From positions 1 to 64,000 of the forward strand of contig JBOGUF010000196.1 of NCBI GenBank assembly GCA_050696075.1: a DNA stretch of 64,000 nt, written 5' to 3'. The notes beneath the pieces were generated by a model, which was given only the letters and a program-made list of their open reading frames with translations, ran no database searches and was not told where the DNA came from. The DNA comes from JBOGUF01 sp050696075. GTDB lineage: Bacteria; Chloroflexota; Chloroflexia; Thermomicrobiales; UBA6265. A program made the translations under genes and the position numbers. Below, piece by piece: positions 52,109-61,201 of the stretch (its first letter is position 1; the number at the start of each line of letters is the position of its first letter).

Positions 52109-52319
52109 AGCTATCAGCCGTCAACCGTCAGCCTACGTACTGGCGGCCTTCGACCTGGTTGGTCCGCTTGTTGGGGCACTTTACGCCCGGCGCCCATCCC
52201 GCCGGACATGACGCGACCGGCAACTGCCGGTCGCCACAAAGTATCTTACCGCGTCTCATCATCCGCAAGCGACCAGCTTTCCCAGCGTAGCTATCGGCTA
52301 ACGGCTAACGGCCAACGGC
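52109..52319. repeat. Repeat island D: heptamer repeat with central hairpin between nuoH and nuoD
   Basis: The left arm (about 52114-52138) has AGCCGTC AACCGTC AGCC; the right arm (about 52286-52319) has CGGCTAA CGGCTAA CGGCCAA CGGCC. Both have a 7-base period and the second is an imperfect inverted copy of the first. The interior of about 147 bases contains a perfect hairpin with a 9-base stem (GCGACCGGC/GCCGGTCGC, 52213-52234) and a four-base loop. No T run follows, so it is not a classical terminator. Confidence 0.75.
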
Positions 52320-52325
52320 CCGTCG

Positions 52326-53612
52326 CTACCGATCCACCGACCCCAGCACGATGTCGATCGTGCCGATCAACGCGACGACGTCGGCCAGCATCGAGCCTTG
52401 CGCCATATGCGGCAGCACCGCGAGATTGACGAAATCCGGGGACCGGATGCGGAAGCGGTACGGCAGCGCCGTGCCGTCAGAGACGAAGTAGTATCCGTTC
52501 TCGCCCTTCGGATGCTCGACCGCGGCATACGCCTCTCCCACAGGAGGCGCAAACCCCTTGATCACCCAGACGAAGTGCCGCTGCATGTCCTCGGCCGTCG
52601 TCATCGTTCCCTTGTGGGGCGGCATGACGTAGGCCGATTCGTAGGCCATCAGCGGCGTGTCCATCGGCTCGACGGTGTCGATGCACTGCTGGATGATCTT
52701 GAGCGCCTGCCGCATCTCTTCCATGCGGACGAGGTAGCGATCGTAGACGTCGCCGTACTCCCCGAGCGGCACTTCGAAGTCGAGCCGGTCGTAAATCAGA
52801 TAGGGCATCGCCTGGCGAATGTCATAGTTGATGCCCGAACCCCGCAAGCAAGCGCCGGTCAGCGAATAGGAGATCGCGGCCTCCTTCGAGATGACGCCAA
52901 CGCCCTTCGTGCGCGCGATCCAAATGGGGTTGGCGTCGAGCAGATCGGCATACTCCTGTTGGCGGTCAGGGAAGACCATCAGGAAATCACGGATCATGCC
53001 CGGCAAGTTCGGTGGGACCGTGCGCGAGAAGCCGCCAATCTCCATCATGTTGGTCGTCAGTCGGGCGCCACAGAACGCCTCGAAGATATCGAGGATGATC
53101 TCGCGCTCGCGGAAGCAATAGAGCGACATCGACAGGGCGCCGATGTCGAGGGCGTGCGTCCCCAGCCAGACCAGATGCGACGCGATCCGGGTCAGTTCCG
53201 ACATGATGACGCGCCAATACTGCGCGCGCTCCGGCGAGGTAACGCCACAGAGCTTTTCGATGGCCATGACGCAGCCGAGGTTGTTGGCCGGCGCGGCGAC
53301 GTAGTCCGTGCGGTCGGTCCACGGAATCACCTGCGCGTAGCGATGCGCCTCGCCGAGCTTCTCAGTCCCACGGTGAAGATAGCCGATGACCGGGTCGCAA
53401 TCGGTGATGACTTCGCCGTCGAGCTTGAGAATCACCCGCAGCACGCCGTGTGTACTAGGGTGCTGCGGACCCATGTTCAGGGTGATCAATCGTTCGCCGG
53501 ATTCGAGGAGGCGCTCCTCTTCGACGGTCAGCGTGCCCGTTCCGGGCGCTTCTTCTTGGTAATCGATCGCGGCGTCGCGATCCGGATCCGCTGTCATCGC
53601 CGTGAAACTCAT
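52326..53612 (-). CDS. nuoD: NADH-quinone oxidoreductase subunit D
   Basis: A 428-residue 49-kDa-type subunit of the Q-module, related to [NiFe]-hydrogenase large subunits. The quinone-site His and Tyr are in MGPQHPSTHGVLR and the later conserved TDY segment. The N-terminal about 40 residues are an acidic extension. The ATG at 53612 has GGGGAG upstream; the open frame continues to 53879 but inside nuoC. It is not fused to NuoC, which is separate here. Confidence 0.94.
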   Translation of the reverse strand: MSFTAMTADPDRDAAIDYQEEAPGTGTLTVEEERLLESGERLITLNMGPQHPSTHGVLRVILKLDGEVITDCDPVIGYLHRGTEKLGEAHRYAQVIPWTDRTDYVAAPANNLGCVMAIEKLCGVTSPERAQYWRVIMSELTRIASHLVWLGTHALDIGALSMSLYCFREREIILDIFEAFCGARLTTNMMEIGGFSRTVPPNLPGMIRDFLMVFPDRQQEYADLLDANPIWIARTKGVGVISKEAAISYSLTGACLRGSGINYDIRQAMPYLIYDRLDFEVPLGEYGDVYDRYLVRMEEMRQALKIIQQCIDTVEPMDTPLMAYESAYVMPPHKGTMTTAEDMQRHFVWVIKGFAPPVGEAYAAVEHPKGENGYYFVSDGTALPYRFRIRSPDFVNLAVLPHMAQGSMLADVVALIGTIDIVLGSVDR

Positions 53613-53617
53613 AGGGG

Positions 53618-54409
53618 CTAGACTCCCCTTCCTGTCCAGCGCGTGCGGACGCGCGGGATGGTGCGCTCGGTGTTGTAGACCGGGAACTCCCGCCAACCGC
53701 GTAGCGGGTAATCCTTCCGCAGTGGGAATCCTTCGTCCCAGTCGTCGGCCAGCAGGATGCGCTTCAGGTTCGGGTGGCCGTCGAAGACGATGCCATACAT
53801 GTCGTACGTCTCGCGCTCGAGCCAATTCGCCCCGTTCCAAAGCGGCACGAGCGACGGCACCGGTTCGCCGTCGTTGCACCCGGCCTTGATGCGGAGGCGC
53901 ACCCGGTTCTTGAGCGAATAGAGGAGCGCGACGACGTCGAAGCGCGGTTCGGCGCGGAGTCGCAACATATCGACCGCGGTCAAATCGGTCAGAAAGTTGA
54001 ACGAAAGCCGTTCGTGGTCGCGCAAGTAGAGACAGACATCGCGCAGTCTAGTCCGTTCGACGTGGATCGTCGTCTCGTCGCGAAAGCGCACGACGTCGAC
54101 GATCGCCTCGCCGAAGGCCGCCCGCAGTTCACGTAACGCCGGGTGTTTCTCCACGTCGGAATCGACGTAGAGTCCGCGACCCCACGGGTCGGTGTCGGCC
54201 GTCCCGACCTCGTCCATCTCCTGTTTGACGGCCTCGATGTTCGCCACCGGCTGCTTGGAGGTCGGCTTGACGCCGCTGGCATCCGGCGTCGTCGACCCCG
54301 GTTGCACGGCCTCAGCCGTTCCGGCCGGGTCGGCGTTCGGCGGGCCACCTTGCGGCGTCACTTCCGGATTCGGACCACCGGGTTGCTTTGGCGAGTTACC
54401 CTCGCTCAC
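53618..54409 (-). CDS. nuoC: NADH-quinone oxidoreductase subunit C
   Basis: A 263-residue 30-kDa-type subunit of the peripheral arm. The first about 90 residues are a Pro/Gly/Glu-rich linker unlike the core family. The conserved core includes NFLTDLTAVDM, ERETYDMYGI and FPLRKDYPLRGW. The GTG at 54409 follows GAGGAG; the ATG at 54442 touches the nuoB stop and lacks a ribosome-binding site. nuoD starts five bases after the stop. Confidence 0.92.
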   Translation of the reverse strand: MSEGNSPKQPGGPNPEVTPQGGPPNADPAGTAEAVQPGSTTPDASGVKPTSKQPVANIEAVKQEMDEVGTADTDPWGRGLYVDSDVEKHPALRELRAAFGEAIVDVVRFRDETTIHVERTRLRDVCLYLRDHERLSFNFLTDLTAVDMLRLRAEPRFDVVALLYSLKNRVRLRIKAGCNDGEPVPSLVPLWNGANWLERETYDMYGIVFDGHPNLKRILLADDWDEGFPLRKDYPLRGWREFPVYNTERTIPRVRTRWTGRGV

Positions 54410-54442
54410 CCTTGTCTGCTCCTCGCGCTTGGCGCCTGGCAT

Positions 54443-55045
54443 CTAGGCCAAACGTGCCGGTTCTGGGCTTTCCACGGACGGCAGGCGATCGGTGGAGGCG
54501 CGGGCCGAATCGTGGGCGACCTCGCGCTCCGCGCGTCGCTGCGCTTCGGCCGCAGCCACACCCTGCTTCTTTGCCATCGTCTCGTACTTGATCACCTTGT
54601 TTTGCAGTTCGAGGATGCCGTAGTAGAGCGATTCCGGGGAGGGTGGGCAGCCGGGCACGTAGATGTCGACGGGGATGACTTGATCGACCCCTTGCACTAC
54701 CGCATACGTGTCAAATGGACCACCGACGTTGGCGCAACTCCCCATGCTGACGACCCACTTCGGCTCGGGCATCTGGTCATAGAGCGTGCGCACCACCGGG
54801 GCCATCTTTTTCGTTACGGTGCCGGCGACGATCATCAGGTCGGCCTGCCGCGGACTCGCGCGGTAGAGCATGCCAAACCGTTCGGCCAGGTCGAATCGCC
54901 CCATGGAGGCGGTAATCATCTCGATCGCACAGCAGGCCAATCCGAACTGCAACCACCAGAGCGACGACCGCCGCGCCCAGTTGAAGACGAAATCGAGTGA
55001 GGTGACGAAGATGTTCTTGTCGAACCGATCGTCGATCAGACCCAT
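54443..55045 (-). CDS. nuoB: NADH-quinone oxidoreductase subunit B
   Basis: A 200-residue Q-module subunit. The ligands of the terminal N2 4Fe-4S cluster are Cys38 and Cys39 (GLACCAIEM), Cys104 (SMGSCANVGG) and Cys133 (VPGCPPSPE). A C-terminal tail of about 45 residues is Ala/Arg-rich and longer than in E. coli. The ATG has GGGAG at seven bases. Its start overlaps nuoA by ten bases. Confidence 0.96.
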   Translation of the reverse strand: MGLIDDRFDKNIFVTSLDFVFNWARRSSLWWLQFGLACCAIEMITASMGRFDLAERFGMLYRASPRQADLMIVAGTVTKKMAPVVRTLYDQMPEPKWVVSMGSCANVGGPFDTYAVVQGVDQVIPVDIYVPGCPPSPESLYYGILELQNKVIKYETMAKKQGVAAAEAQRRAEREVAHDSARASTDRLPSVESPEPARLA

Positions 55046-55401
55046 TCCAGGGCTCCCTTCTTCCAGGCGTATACGTACCCGGCCAGGAGCAGACCGATAA
55101 AGGAACTCATCTCCCAGAATCCGTAGGCGCCGAGGTCGTCGAGAATCACCGCCCAGGGAAAGATGAAGATGGCTTCAATGTCGAAGATGACGAAGAGCAT
55201 GGCGACAAGGTAGAACCGAGGGGTGTATCGGGGTTTGACCGGGGTGACGTCCGGCACGCCGCTTTCGTAGGGTGCGGCCTTGACCGGGTTGGGTTTGGAC
55301 GGCGCCACGACCCAGTTGAGGATCAGGAGGGTCATCCCCATCGCGAACGCGGCGATGGTCATCAGCCCGATGACGAGCCAGTTGTCGCCGAAGGCCTCCA
55401 C
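55036..55401 (-). CDS. nuoA: NADH-quinone oxidoreductase subunit A
   Basis: A 121-residue three-helix subunit, the first gene of the operon. The conserved loop YESGVPDV and RYTPRFYLVAMLFVIFDIEA identify it. The GTG at 55401 gives the usual NuoA length. An earlier GTG at 55494 would add 31 residues that look unrelated to the family. The promoter of the operon should lie in the 111-204 bases upstream, shared with the tail of the KtrB gene; I see no clear -35/-10. Confidence 0.92.
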   Translation of the reverse strand: MEAFGDNWLVIGLMTIAAFAMGMTLLILNWVVAPSKPNPVKAAPYESGVPDVTPVKPRYTPRFYLVAMLFVIFDIEAIFIFPWAVILDDLGAYGFWEMSSFIGLLLAGYVYAWKKGALEWV

Positions 55402-55605
55402 GCTCGAGCCTGTCCTCCCTGGTCGTTCCAGCGCCGCCGAAGTTCCGGCGCCATCCGTCCCCGCGCTTAAGTCGGACCGTTCGGATTCCCTCACCGGGAA
55501 TGACGCGGCGCCCGGCCCGAAACGTTGTGTATGTTATCACAAGCTCGGGCGCGGAACCGTCGCCCGCGGCCGTCGTGCCCGATCGTAAAGGAGCACGTTC
55601 GCGGA

Positions 55606-57045
55606 TCATCCGATCCGCACGGATGCCTCCGGCAACCGGTAACGAATGACCTGCTGCCGCCGCTGGAGCGCGTAGGCCGCGGTGAGCGGCCCTATCCGAC
55701 CAAAGAACATGGCGGCGCACAACACCAGCTTGCCGGCATCCGTCAACGACGGCGTGATCCCGGTCGTCAATCCGACCGTCGCCAGGGCGCTCATCGCTTC
55801 GAACATCAGCGCCAGGAAGCCAGCGTCGCTGTTTCCAAGCAGATCCTCGGTTGCCGCCAGCAGCAGCGTCGTCACGAAGTGCGCAATGAGCATGATCGCG
55901 ATCACGGTCATGGCACGAAAGACGAGCGGCGCCGGTATGCGGCGGCCAAAGACCTGGAGCTCGTCCCGACCACGAAGCGTCGAAACGATGGCCGCCCCGA
56001 TGATGCCGACCGTTGCTAGCTTGACGCCGCCGGCGGTGGAACCCGAGGCGCCGCCGACGAGCATCGCCGCGACCCAGACGAAGAGCGTGACAACGTGCGC
56101 ATCATTGAAATCGACGGTCGCAAAACCGGCCGTTCTCGCCGCGACGCTTTGAAAGAGCGCGCTCAGTGGACGATAGGCAACGGGCGTGTCGCTCAGGACG
56201 CCTCGCCACTCAGCAATCAGAAACGAGATGGCCGCGATGGCGAGCATCGCTACGTTCACGATCAGCACCAGCTTGGTATCGAGCGCCAGGGTCGTCCAGC
56301 GACGCTTATGGTAGACGTCTTCGAAGACGATGTACGACAGCGCCCCGGCCTGGATCAGCAGCAAAATGACGACGTTGACGGTCACGGAGGCGTTGTAGGG
56401 CTGCAACGAAACGAACGCCCCCTGTAGATCGAACCCCGCGTTGCAAAACGCCGCGACGGAGTGAAAGACGCCGTGCCATAAGGCGTTGTGCAGCGGAAGA
56501 TCTTGGGCAAAGCGGATCGTCAGGAGCAGCGCGCCCGCGCCTTCGACAACCGCCGTGAAGATGATGATACGGCGGGAGAGCACGACCGCTTCCCGCAACG
56601 AAAGCGTCGGCGACCCGTCTTGCATCAGCAACGCGTCACGGAGGCGTGTCTGCCCCCGCCGCAGCATCTGCAAGACGATGCTGGCGCCGACCATGAACCC
56701 AAGCCCACCCGCCTGGATAAGAATGAGAATGATCAGCTCGCCCAGAAAATTCCAGTGGTCGGCCGTGTCGACCGTCACCAGGCCGGTGACCGCGGTCGCG
56801 GAGACCGCGGTGAAGAGCGCATCGACCGGTGAAGTTGCCTGGCCGCTTTCGGTCGTCCACGGAGTCGCCAGCAAGACGGTTCCCAGCGCCATCAGGAGTG
56901 CCAATGCGCCGACGAAGGTTTTCGCGTGGTGGCGCGCGTGAGGCACGCGCACTTGCTGATCGAGTTCCGGCAGCTCGATCTCTCGCGACACACGCGGCCG
57001 GCGTCGAATCACTTGTGGACTGTAGCGCGGCGTTCGGTAGCTCAC
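55606..57045 (-). CDS. TrkH/KtrB family potassium uptake channel
   Basis: A 479-residue membrane protein with the fourfold M1-P-M2 layout of potassium transporters. Four selectivity-filter loops are visible, including ATAVTGL, CNAGFDLQ, RTAGFATVD and ATVGLTTG. It mediates K+ uptake coupled to Na+ or regulated by nucleotide. The GTG start at 57045 overlaps the stop of the TrkA/KtrA gene (GTGA), so the channel and its regulatory ring are coupled. A basic N-terminal stretch of about 45 residues precedes the first helix. Confidence 0.92.
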   Translation of the reverse strand: MSYRTPRYSPQVIRRRPRVSREIELPELDQQVRVPHARHHAKTFVGALALLMALGTVLLATPWTTESGQATSPVDALFTAVSATAVTGLVTVDTADHWNFLGELIILILIQAGGLGFMVGASIVLQMLRRGQTRLRDALLMQDGSPTLSLREAVVLSRRIIIFTAVVEGAGALLLTIRFAQDLPLHNALWHGVFHSVAAFCNAGFDLQGAFVSLQPYNASVTVNVVILLLIQAGALSYIVFEDVYHKRRWTTLALDTKLVLIVNVAMLAIAAISFLIAEWRGVLSDTPVAYRPLSALFQSVAARTAGFATVDFNDAHVVTLFVWVAAMLVGGASGSTAGGVKLATVGIIGAAIVSTLRGRDELQVFGRRIPAPLVFRAMTVIAIMLIAHFVTTLLLAATEDLLGNSDAGFLALMFEAMSALATVGLTTGITPSLTDAGKLVLCAAMFFGRIGPLTAAYALQRRQQVIRYRLPEASVRIG

Positions 57046-57731
57046 GCCTTGTCCTCGTCGGGTTCCGACTCGACAAAGGCCTCGATCGCCACGTCCGGTC
57101 CGACGACGACGAGCTCATCTCCCGGCTGGATGCGCTCGTCGGACGCGGGCGAGGTGATGACTGTTTGGCGGCGTTTGATCAGCAGCACGGCCAGATTCGC
57201 CTTGCAGGCGGCGTAGATGTCAGCCAGAGTCCGGTCGGTGAAGTGAGCTGGGACAGCAAACTTCGCCACGCCGCTGCTCGGTGTCAGAGAGATGTAGTCG
57301 TTGATGCTCGGCACGGCCAGCGCGTGGGCCAATCGGATCGCGTCGTCGCGTTCCGGGAAGACCACCCGATTGGCGCCCGTCCGCGTCAACAACTCGCCGT
57401 GGAGTGCGTTGCTCGCCTTGGAAATGACCCAGCGTGCGCCCATGCGCTTGAGCAACAAGGTTGCAATCAGACTCGCCTCGATGCTGCCGTAAGCGACAAT
57501 GACCACCTCCGAGCGTTCGACCTGAAGCGAGCGCAACAGTTCCTCGTCGGTTCCATCTCCCTGCGCGGCCAGGGTGACATACTCGGACGCGTCTTCGATC
57601 GTTCGCTCGTCGAGATCGATCGCGGTCACGTCGTACCCAAGATCGTGCAGCGTGCGGGCAAGATTCGACCCGAAGCGGCCAAGACCGATAACCGTTACGT
57701 GTTCTGATTGTCCAACTCGTGCTCGCGGCAC
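57042..57731 (-). CDS. TrkA/KtrA regulatory RCK protein
   Basis: A 229-residue cytosolic partner of the potassium channel. An RCK_N Rossmann domain with VIGLGRFGSNLARTL (nucleotide binding), followed by a C-terminal RCK_C domain (about 140-225) with PGDELVVVGP. It senses ATP/ADP or NAD(H) and opens the channel. The GTG at 57731 follows GAGGGACGGG. It is the first gene of a two-gene operon with the KtrB-like channel. Confidence 0.93.
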   Translation of the reverse strand: MPRARVGQSEHVTVIGLGRFGSNLARTLHDLGYDVTAIDLDERTIEDASEYVTLAAQGDGTDEELLRSLQVERSEVVIVAYGSIEASLIATLLLKRMGARWVISKASNALHGELLTRTGANRVVFPERDDAIRLAHALAVPSINDYISLTPSSGVAKFAVPAHFTDRTLADIYAACKANLAVLLIKRRQTVITSPASDERIQPGDELVVVGPDVAIEAFVESEPDEDKA

Positions 57732-57934
57732 CGCCCGTCCCTCCCTATCCGCGATGGTTGACGAATGGTGATGGGACGCGGAGCGTCTCCCGTCGCGCTA
57801 TCCTACACGCACTCGGCACGGGCGGACCCGGCGTAGTCCGAGCCATGCACTCCGCCGGTCGTTTGCCTCAAGCTGGAGAGCGTGCGATCATCGAATCGGG
57901 TAGTCAGCCGGCTGATCCGTGGGGGAGCATACCG

Positions 57935-58618
57935 ATGGATCCGCCCGACGATGTTCGCGCGCGTCAGATCCAATCCCTCGTCGACGAGCTGAGGCGGCAG
58001 GGCATCCGCGACGAGCGCGTCCTCGCCGCGATCGCGCATGTACCGCGCGACCGATTCGTGCCGCGAGCCTTCCAGGAGCATGCTTGGAAGAACGTTGCGC
58101 TGCCGATCGGCGCCGCGCAGACGATCTCACAACCCTACGTCGTCGCCCTGATGACGAGCGCGCTGAACCTGACCGGGCATGAGCGCGTGTTAGAAGTCGG
58201 CACCGGCTCCGGGTATCAATCCGCGGTCATTGCCGAACTGGCGGCCAAGCTGACGTCTATTGAGCGTCAATCAGCACTCGCCCAGGCGGCAGAGCGTCTG
58301 CTTCACGACCTTGGCTATCGCAACATCGCTGTTCATGTGGCCGATGGCTCGCGCGGCTGGCCGGACGACGCTCCCTACGAGCGGATCATCGTCACGGCAG
58401 CCGCGCCGCGCGTGCCGGCGCCGCTGATCGAACAGCTCAACCCAGCCGGCGGGCGACTCGTCGTCCCGGTTGGCGGCGTCGATGAGCAGACGTTGATCGC
58501 CGTCGAACGTCAAGGCGATCGCTTTTGGGAGCAACCGCTCGGCCCGGTACGCTTCGTGCCGCTCGTCGGCAGCGCTGGCTGGGATGTGAGCGTCGACGAG
58601 AACGGGCACCGCCGGTAG
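57935..58618 (+). CDS. pcm: Protein-L-isoaspartate O-methyltransferase
   Basis: A 227-residue SAM-dependent repair enzyme that methylates isoaspartyl residues in aged proteins. The motif I glycine-rich stretch is LEVGTGSGYQSAVIAEL, and the PCMT-specific PRDRFVP and IGAAQTISQPYVVALM segments are present. The ATG at 57935 has GGGGGAG at seven bases; the open frame before it (to 57719) overlaps the start of the divergent potassium gene. It is followed by 220 bases without a gene, upstream of the sugar-binding protein. Confidence 0.93.
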   Translation: MDPPDDVRARQIQSLVDELRRQGIRDERVLAAIAHVPRDRFVPRAFQEHAWKNVALPIGAAQTISQPYVVALMTSALNLTGHERVLEVGTGSGYQSAVIAELAAKLTSIERQSALAQAAERLLHDLGYRNIAVHVADGSRGWPDDAPYERIIVTAAAPRVPAPLIEQLNPAGGRLVVPVGGVDEQTLIAVERQGDRFWEQPLGPVRFVPLVGSAGWDVSVDENGHRR

Positions 58619-58838
58619 GGTGCGTTGGCCAACCCGGTCATGCTGATACCGTGTGGCACAGACATTGCAGTACCATTGCGTCTCGTCAGCGTATCGAGAT
58701 TGGAAAGGTGGGGCCCGTTCAGTTCGAGGCTCACGGCAGCGCGTAACGACCCTTGGCGCCGCGCGGACCGTCTCGCACACGGGCGGTCCGGCACGGCCGG
58801 ATGTTGGAGCACTTGTCGTCAGAAGGAGGAGACTCGCG

Positions 58839-60104
58839 GTGAACAAGCGACTCGTCGGTTCAGCAGTTTCAACTCGCGCCCGCGTCAAGGCCATTCCGGC
58901 CGCCGTCGGTTTGGCGATGGCCGGCAGCATGCCCCGCCTTGCCCGCGCCCAGGAGACAACGACCGTTCGCCTCACGGGCTGGACCGCCAGCCCGGATGAG
59001 GACCGCTTGCTCGTCCAGGTATTGCAAGATTTCGAGGCGGCCCATCCAGATATCAGGGTCGACTACCAACCTATTCCGGCCGAATACCCGACGAAGCTCC
59101 AAACCGACATTGCCGCGGGCTCGGTCGCCGACGTCTTCTACGTCGATAGCCTGCTGGCCCCGGACCTGATGTCTCGCGAAGTGCTGCTGCCGCTCGATGG
59201 CTACATGTCAGAGGCGGGCGTCACCGCTGAAGACTTCTACCCCGGCCTTATCCAGGCGTTCCAGTACAACGACGCGACGTACGGGCTGCCGAAGGACTGG
59301 TCGAGTCTGGCGATGGTTTACAACCAGACGGCGTTCGAGGCTGCCGGGATCGAGGCGGCCCCGACCACCTGGGACGAACTGCGGCAGGTCGGCGAGCAAC
59401 TGCGGGAAGCGACTGGCGAGGCGCGGATCAACATTCCGCCCGACTTCGCCCGCTACATCGCCTTCCTCTACGCTGGCGGCGGGCGGGTCGTCAGCGAAGA
59501 CGGCTCGGCGGTCGCTCTCGACAGTGACGAAGCGCGAGCATCGCTCGACTTTTACTACGGGCTCTACCGCGACGGGCTGGCCAGCACGCCGGCCGACGTC
59601 GGCGCGAGCTGGCCGGGCGACGCCTTCGCCAAGGACTTTGCTGACATTGTCTTTGAAGGGAACTGGATGTTCCCGCACCTGGCGAGCAGCGCTCCCGAAC
59701 TGGCGTTCGGCGTTGCCGAGATGCCCGAGGGGCCGGGTGGTAAGGCGACGATGGCCTTCACGGTCTCCTACTCCGCGTTCTTCGGCACACAGGTGCCAAA
59801 TGAGGCGTGGACGCTCATCAACTACCTTACGGGGCCGGAAGGCATGGCCAAGTGGACCTCGCTCGGCCTGGCGATGCCGGCGCGGCCGGCGCTGGCGGAA
59901 GAGTGGGCGCAGCAGTTCCCCGAACGACAACCCTTCCTCGCCTCTGGCGAATATGCCAGTCCGTGGGCGCTCGGCCCCGGCGGGCAAGGCTTCTTCGCCG
60001 AAGCAAATTCAGTGCTGCAAGGGCTTTTCGCCGGTGGAATGGAGACCTCGGACGCGGTGGCCGACATGGCAGCCGCGGCGGAAGCCAACATCCAGTTCGG
60101 ATAA
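58839..60104 (+). CDS. Sugar ABC transporter extracellular binding protein
   Basis: A 421-residue CUT1-type solute-binding protein. The N-terminal signal peptide (basic, then hydrophobic, ending about residue 38, with ARAQE at the cut) directs export; no lipobox Cys is evident. The mature part has the two-lobe periplasmic binding protein shape with DFEAAHPDIRVDYQ and DVFYVDS near the front. The GTG at 58839 has AAGGAGG upstream. Two permease genes follow. The sugar is unknown, but the nearby amylo-1,6-glucosidase hints at alpha-glucans or maltodextrins. Confidence 0.9.
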   Translation: MNKRLVGSAVSTRARVKAIPAAVGLAMAGSMPRLARAQETTTVRLTGWTASPDEDRLLVQVLQDFEAAHPDIRVDYQPIPAEYPTKLQTDIAAGSVADVFYVDSLLAPDLMSREVLLPLDGYMSEAGVTAEDFYPGLIQAFQYNDATYGLPKDWSSLAMVYNQTAFEAAGIEAAPTTWDELRQVGEQLREATGEARINIPPDFARYIAFLYAGGGRVVSEDGSAVALDSDEARASLDFYYGLYRDGLASTPADVGASWPGDAFAKDFADIVFEGNWMFPHLASSAPELAFGVAEMPEGPGGKATMAFTVSYSAFFGTQVPNEAWTLINYLTGPEGMAKWTSLGLAMPARPALAEEWAQQFPERQPFLASGEYASPWALGPGGQGFFAEANSVLQGLFAGGMETSDAVADMAAAAEANIQFG

Positions 60105-60184
60105 AGATGATCCTTTGTTGAGGCGTCGGCTGATCCCCGGCGCCTCCCGCCGTCCCGCGCTGGCACGTGCTCGGGGGGAGGCTG

Positions 60185-61174
60185 ATGGCATCGGCATCGC
60201 TGTCGCCGCGGCGGCGGCGCCGCAACCCGATCGTCGTCGAGGACCGGATCGCGGGCTGGGTCTTTATCGCGCCCGCCATGATCCTCTTTATGACGTTCCT
60301 GTTCGGGCCGGTACTATTTGCCTTTTTCATCAGCCTGCATCACTGGGAACTCGTGCGGCCAGAACGCACCTTCGTCGGTCTCGACAACTACGCCGACATC
60401 TTGTCAGACGACGACTTCTGGATCGCCTTCCGCAATACCACCTGGTACGCCGCGGGGGTTGTGCCGGCGCAGACGATCATCGGCCTCGTCCTGGCGGTGC
60501 TTGCCAACCGCAAGATTCGGGGCAGAACCTTCTTTCGCACCGCCTTCTACTTTCCGTCAATCAGCTCCTCCGTCGTCATCTCGATCATCTTCCTCTGGAT
60601 GTACTCGCGGCGCGGGCTGGTGAACTACCTGCTCGAGAGCTTGGGGTTGCCGATCCCGCAGCCAGTCTGGCTCGCCAACCCCAGGGGCGTCCTCGAGATC
60701 GCGCTCAACAATCTCGGATTCGACAACGTCTCCGATTGGCTCGCCGGGCCGAGCTTCGCCCTGCTCGCGATCATGATGCTCAACATCTGGACGACGGCGG
60801 GCACGATGATGGTGATCTACCTGGCCGGCCTACAGGACGTGCCCACGGACGTCTACGAGGCCGCGTCGCTGGACGGCGCCAGCCGCTGGCGCATGTTTCG
60901 TGACATCACCGTGCCGCTGCTCAAACCGGTGACGGCGTTCGTCGTCACGGTAGGCCTGATCGGCACGTTCCAGGTCTTCGACCAGATCTGGGTGATGAGC
61001 GAGGGCGGGCCACAGAAGACGACCACCACCCTGGCCTACCTGATCTACCTCGAAGCCTTCCGCTTCGGCGAAGGGTTCGGATATGGCTCCGCGATCGCGA
61101 TCATCCTCTTCTGCATCGTCCTGGCGCTCTACTTCGTTCAGAAGCGGGTCACCGGCGAGACCGCGCAGCAGTAG
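60185..61174 (+). CDS. Sugar ABC transporter permease (MalF/UgpA type)
   Basis: A 329-residue permease with six membrane helices. The cytoplasmic EAA loop, EAASLDGASRWRMFRDITVP, contacts the ATPase. The ATG at 60185 has GGGAGG just upstream. It follows the binding-protein gene after about 80 bases and precedes the second permease by 27. Confidence 0.92.
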   Translation: MASASLSPRRRRRNPIVVEDRIAGWVFIAPAMILFMTFLFGPVLFAFFISLHHWELVRPERTFVGLDNYADILSDDDFWIAFRNTTWYAAGVVPAQTIIGLVLAVLANRKIRGRTFFRTAFYFPSISSSVVISIIFLWMYSRRGLVNYLLESLGLPIPQPVWLANPRGVLEIALNNLGFDNVSDWLAGPSFALLAIMMLNIWTTAGTMMVIYLAGLQDVPTDVYEAASLDGASRWRMFRDITVPLLKPVTAFVVTVGLIGTFQVFDQIWVMSEGGPQKTTTTLAYLIYLEAFRFGEGFGYGSAIAIILFCIVLALYFVQKRVTGETAQQ

Positions 61175-61201
61175 GTCTTGATGATGTGAGGGAGGCAGTC
61201 G

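Noticed and set aside
47585..52319. CRISPR array in the nuo intergenic repeats
   Set aside because: Units are 7 or 9 bases without spacers of constant length, arms are inverted, and no cas genes are present.
59197..60903. Plus-strand open frame of 568 codons across the binding protein and first permease genes
   Set aside because: It is a shifted-frame shadow rich in Arg, Ser and Thr; the real genes have signal peptide, EAA loop and ribosome-binding sites.
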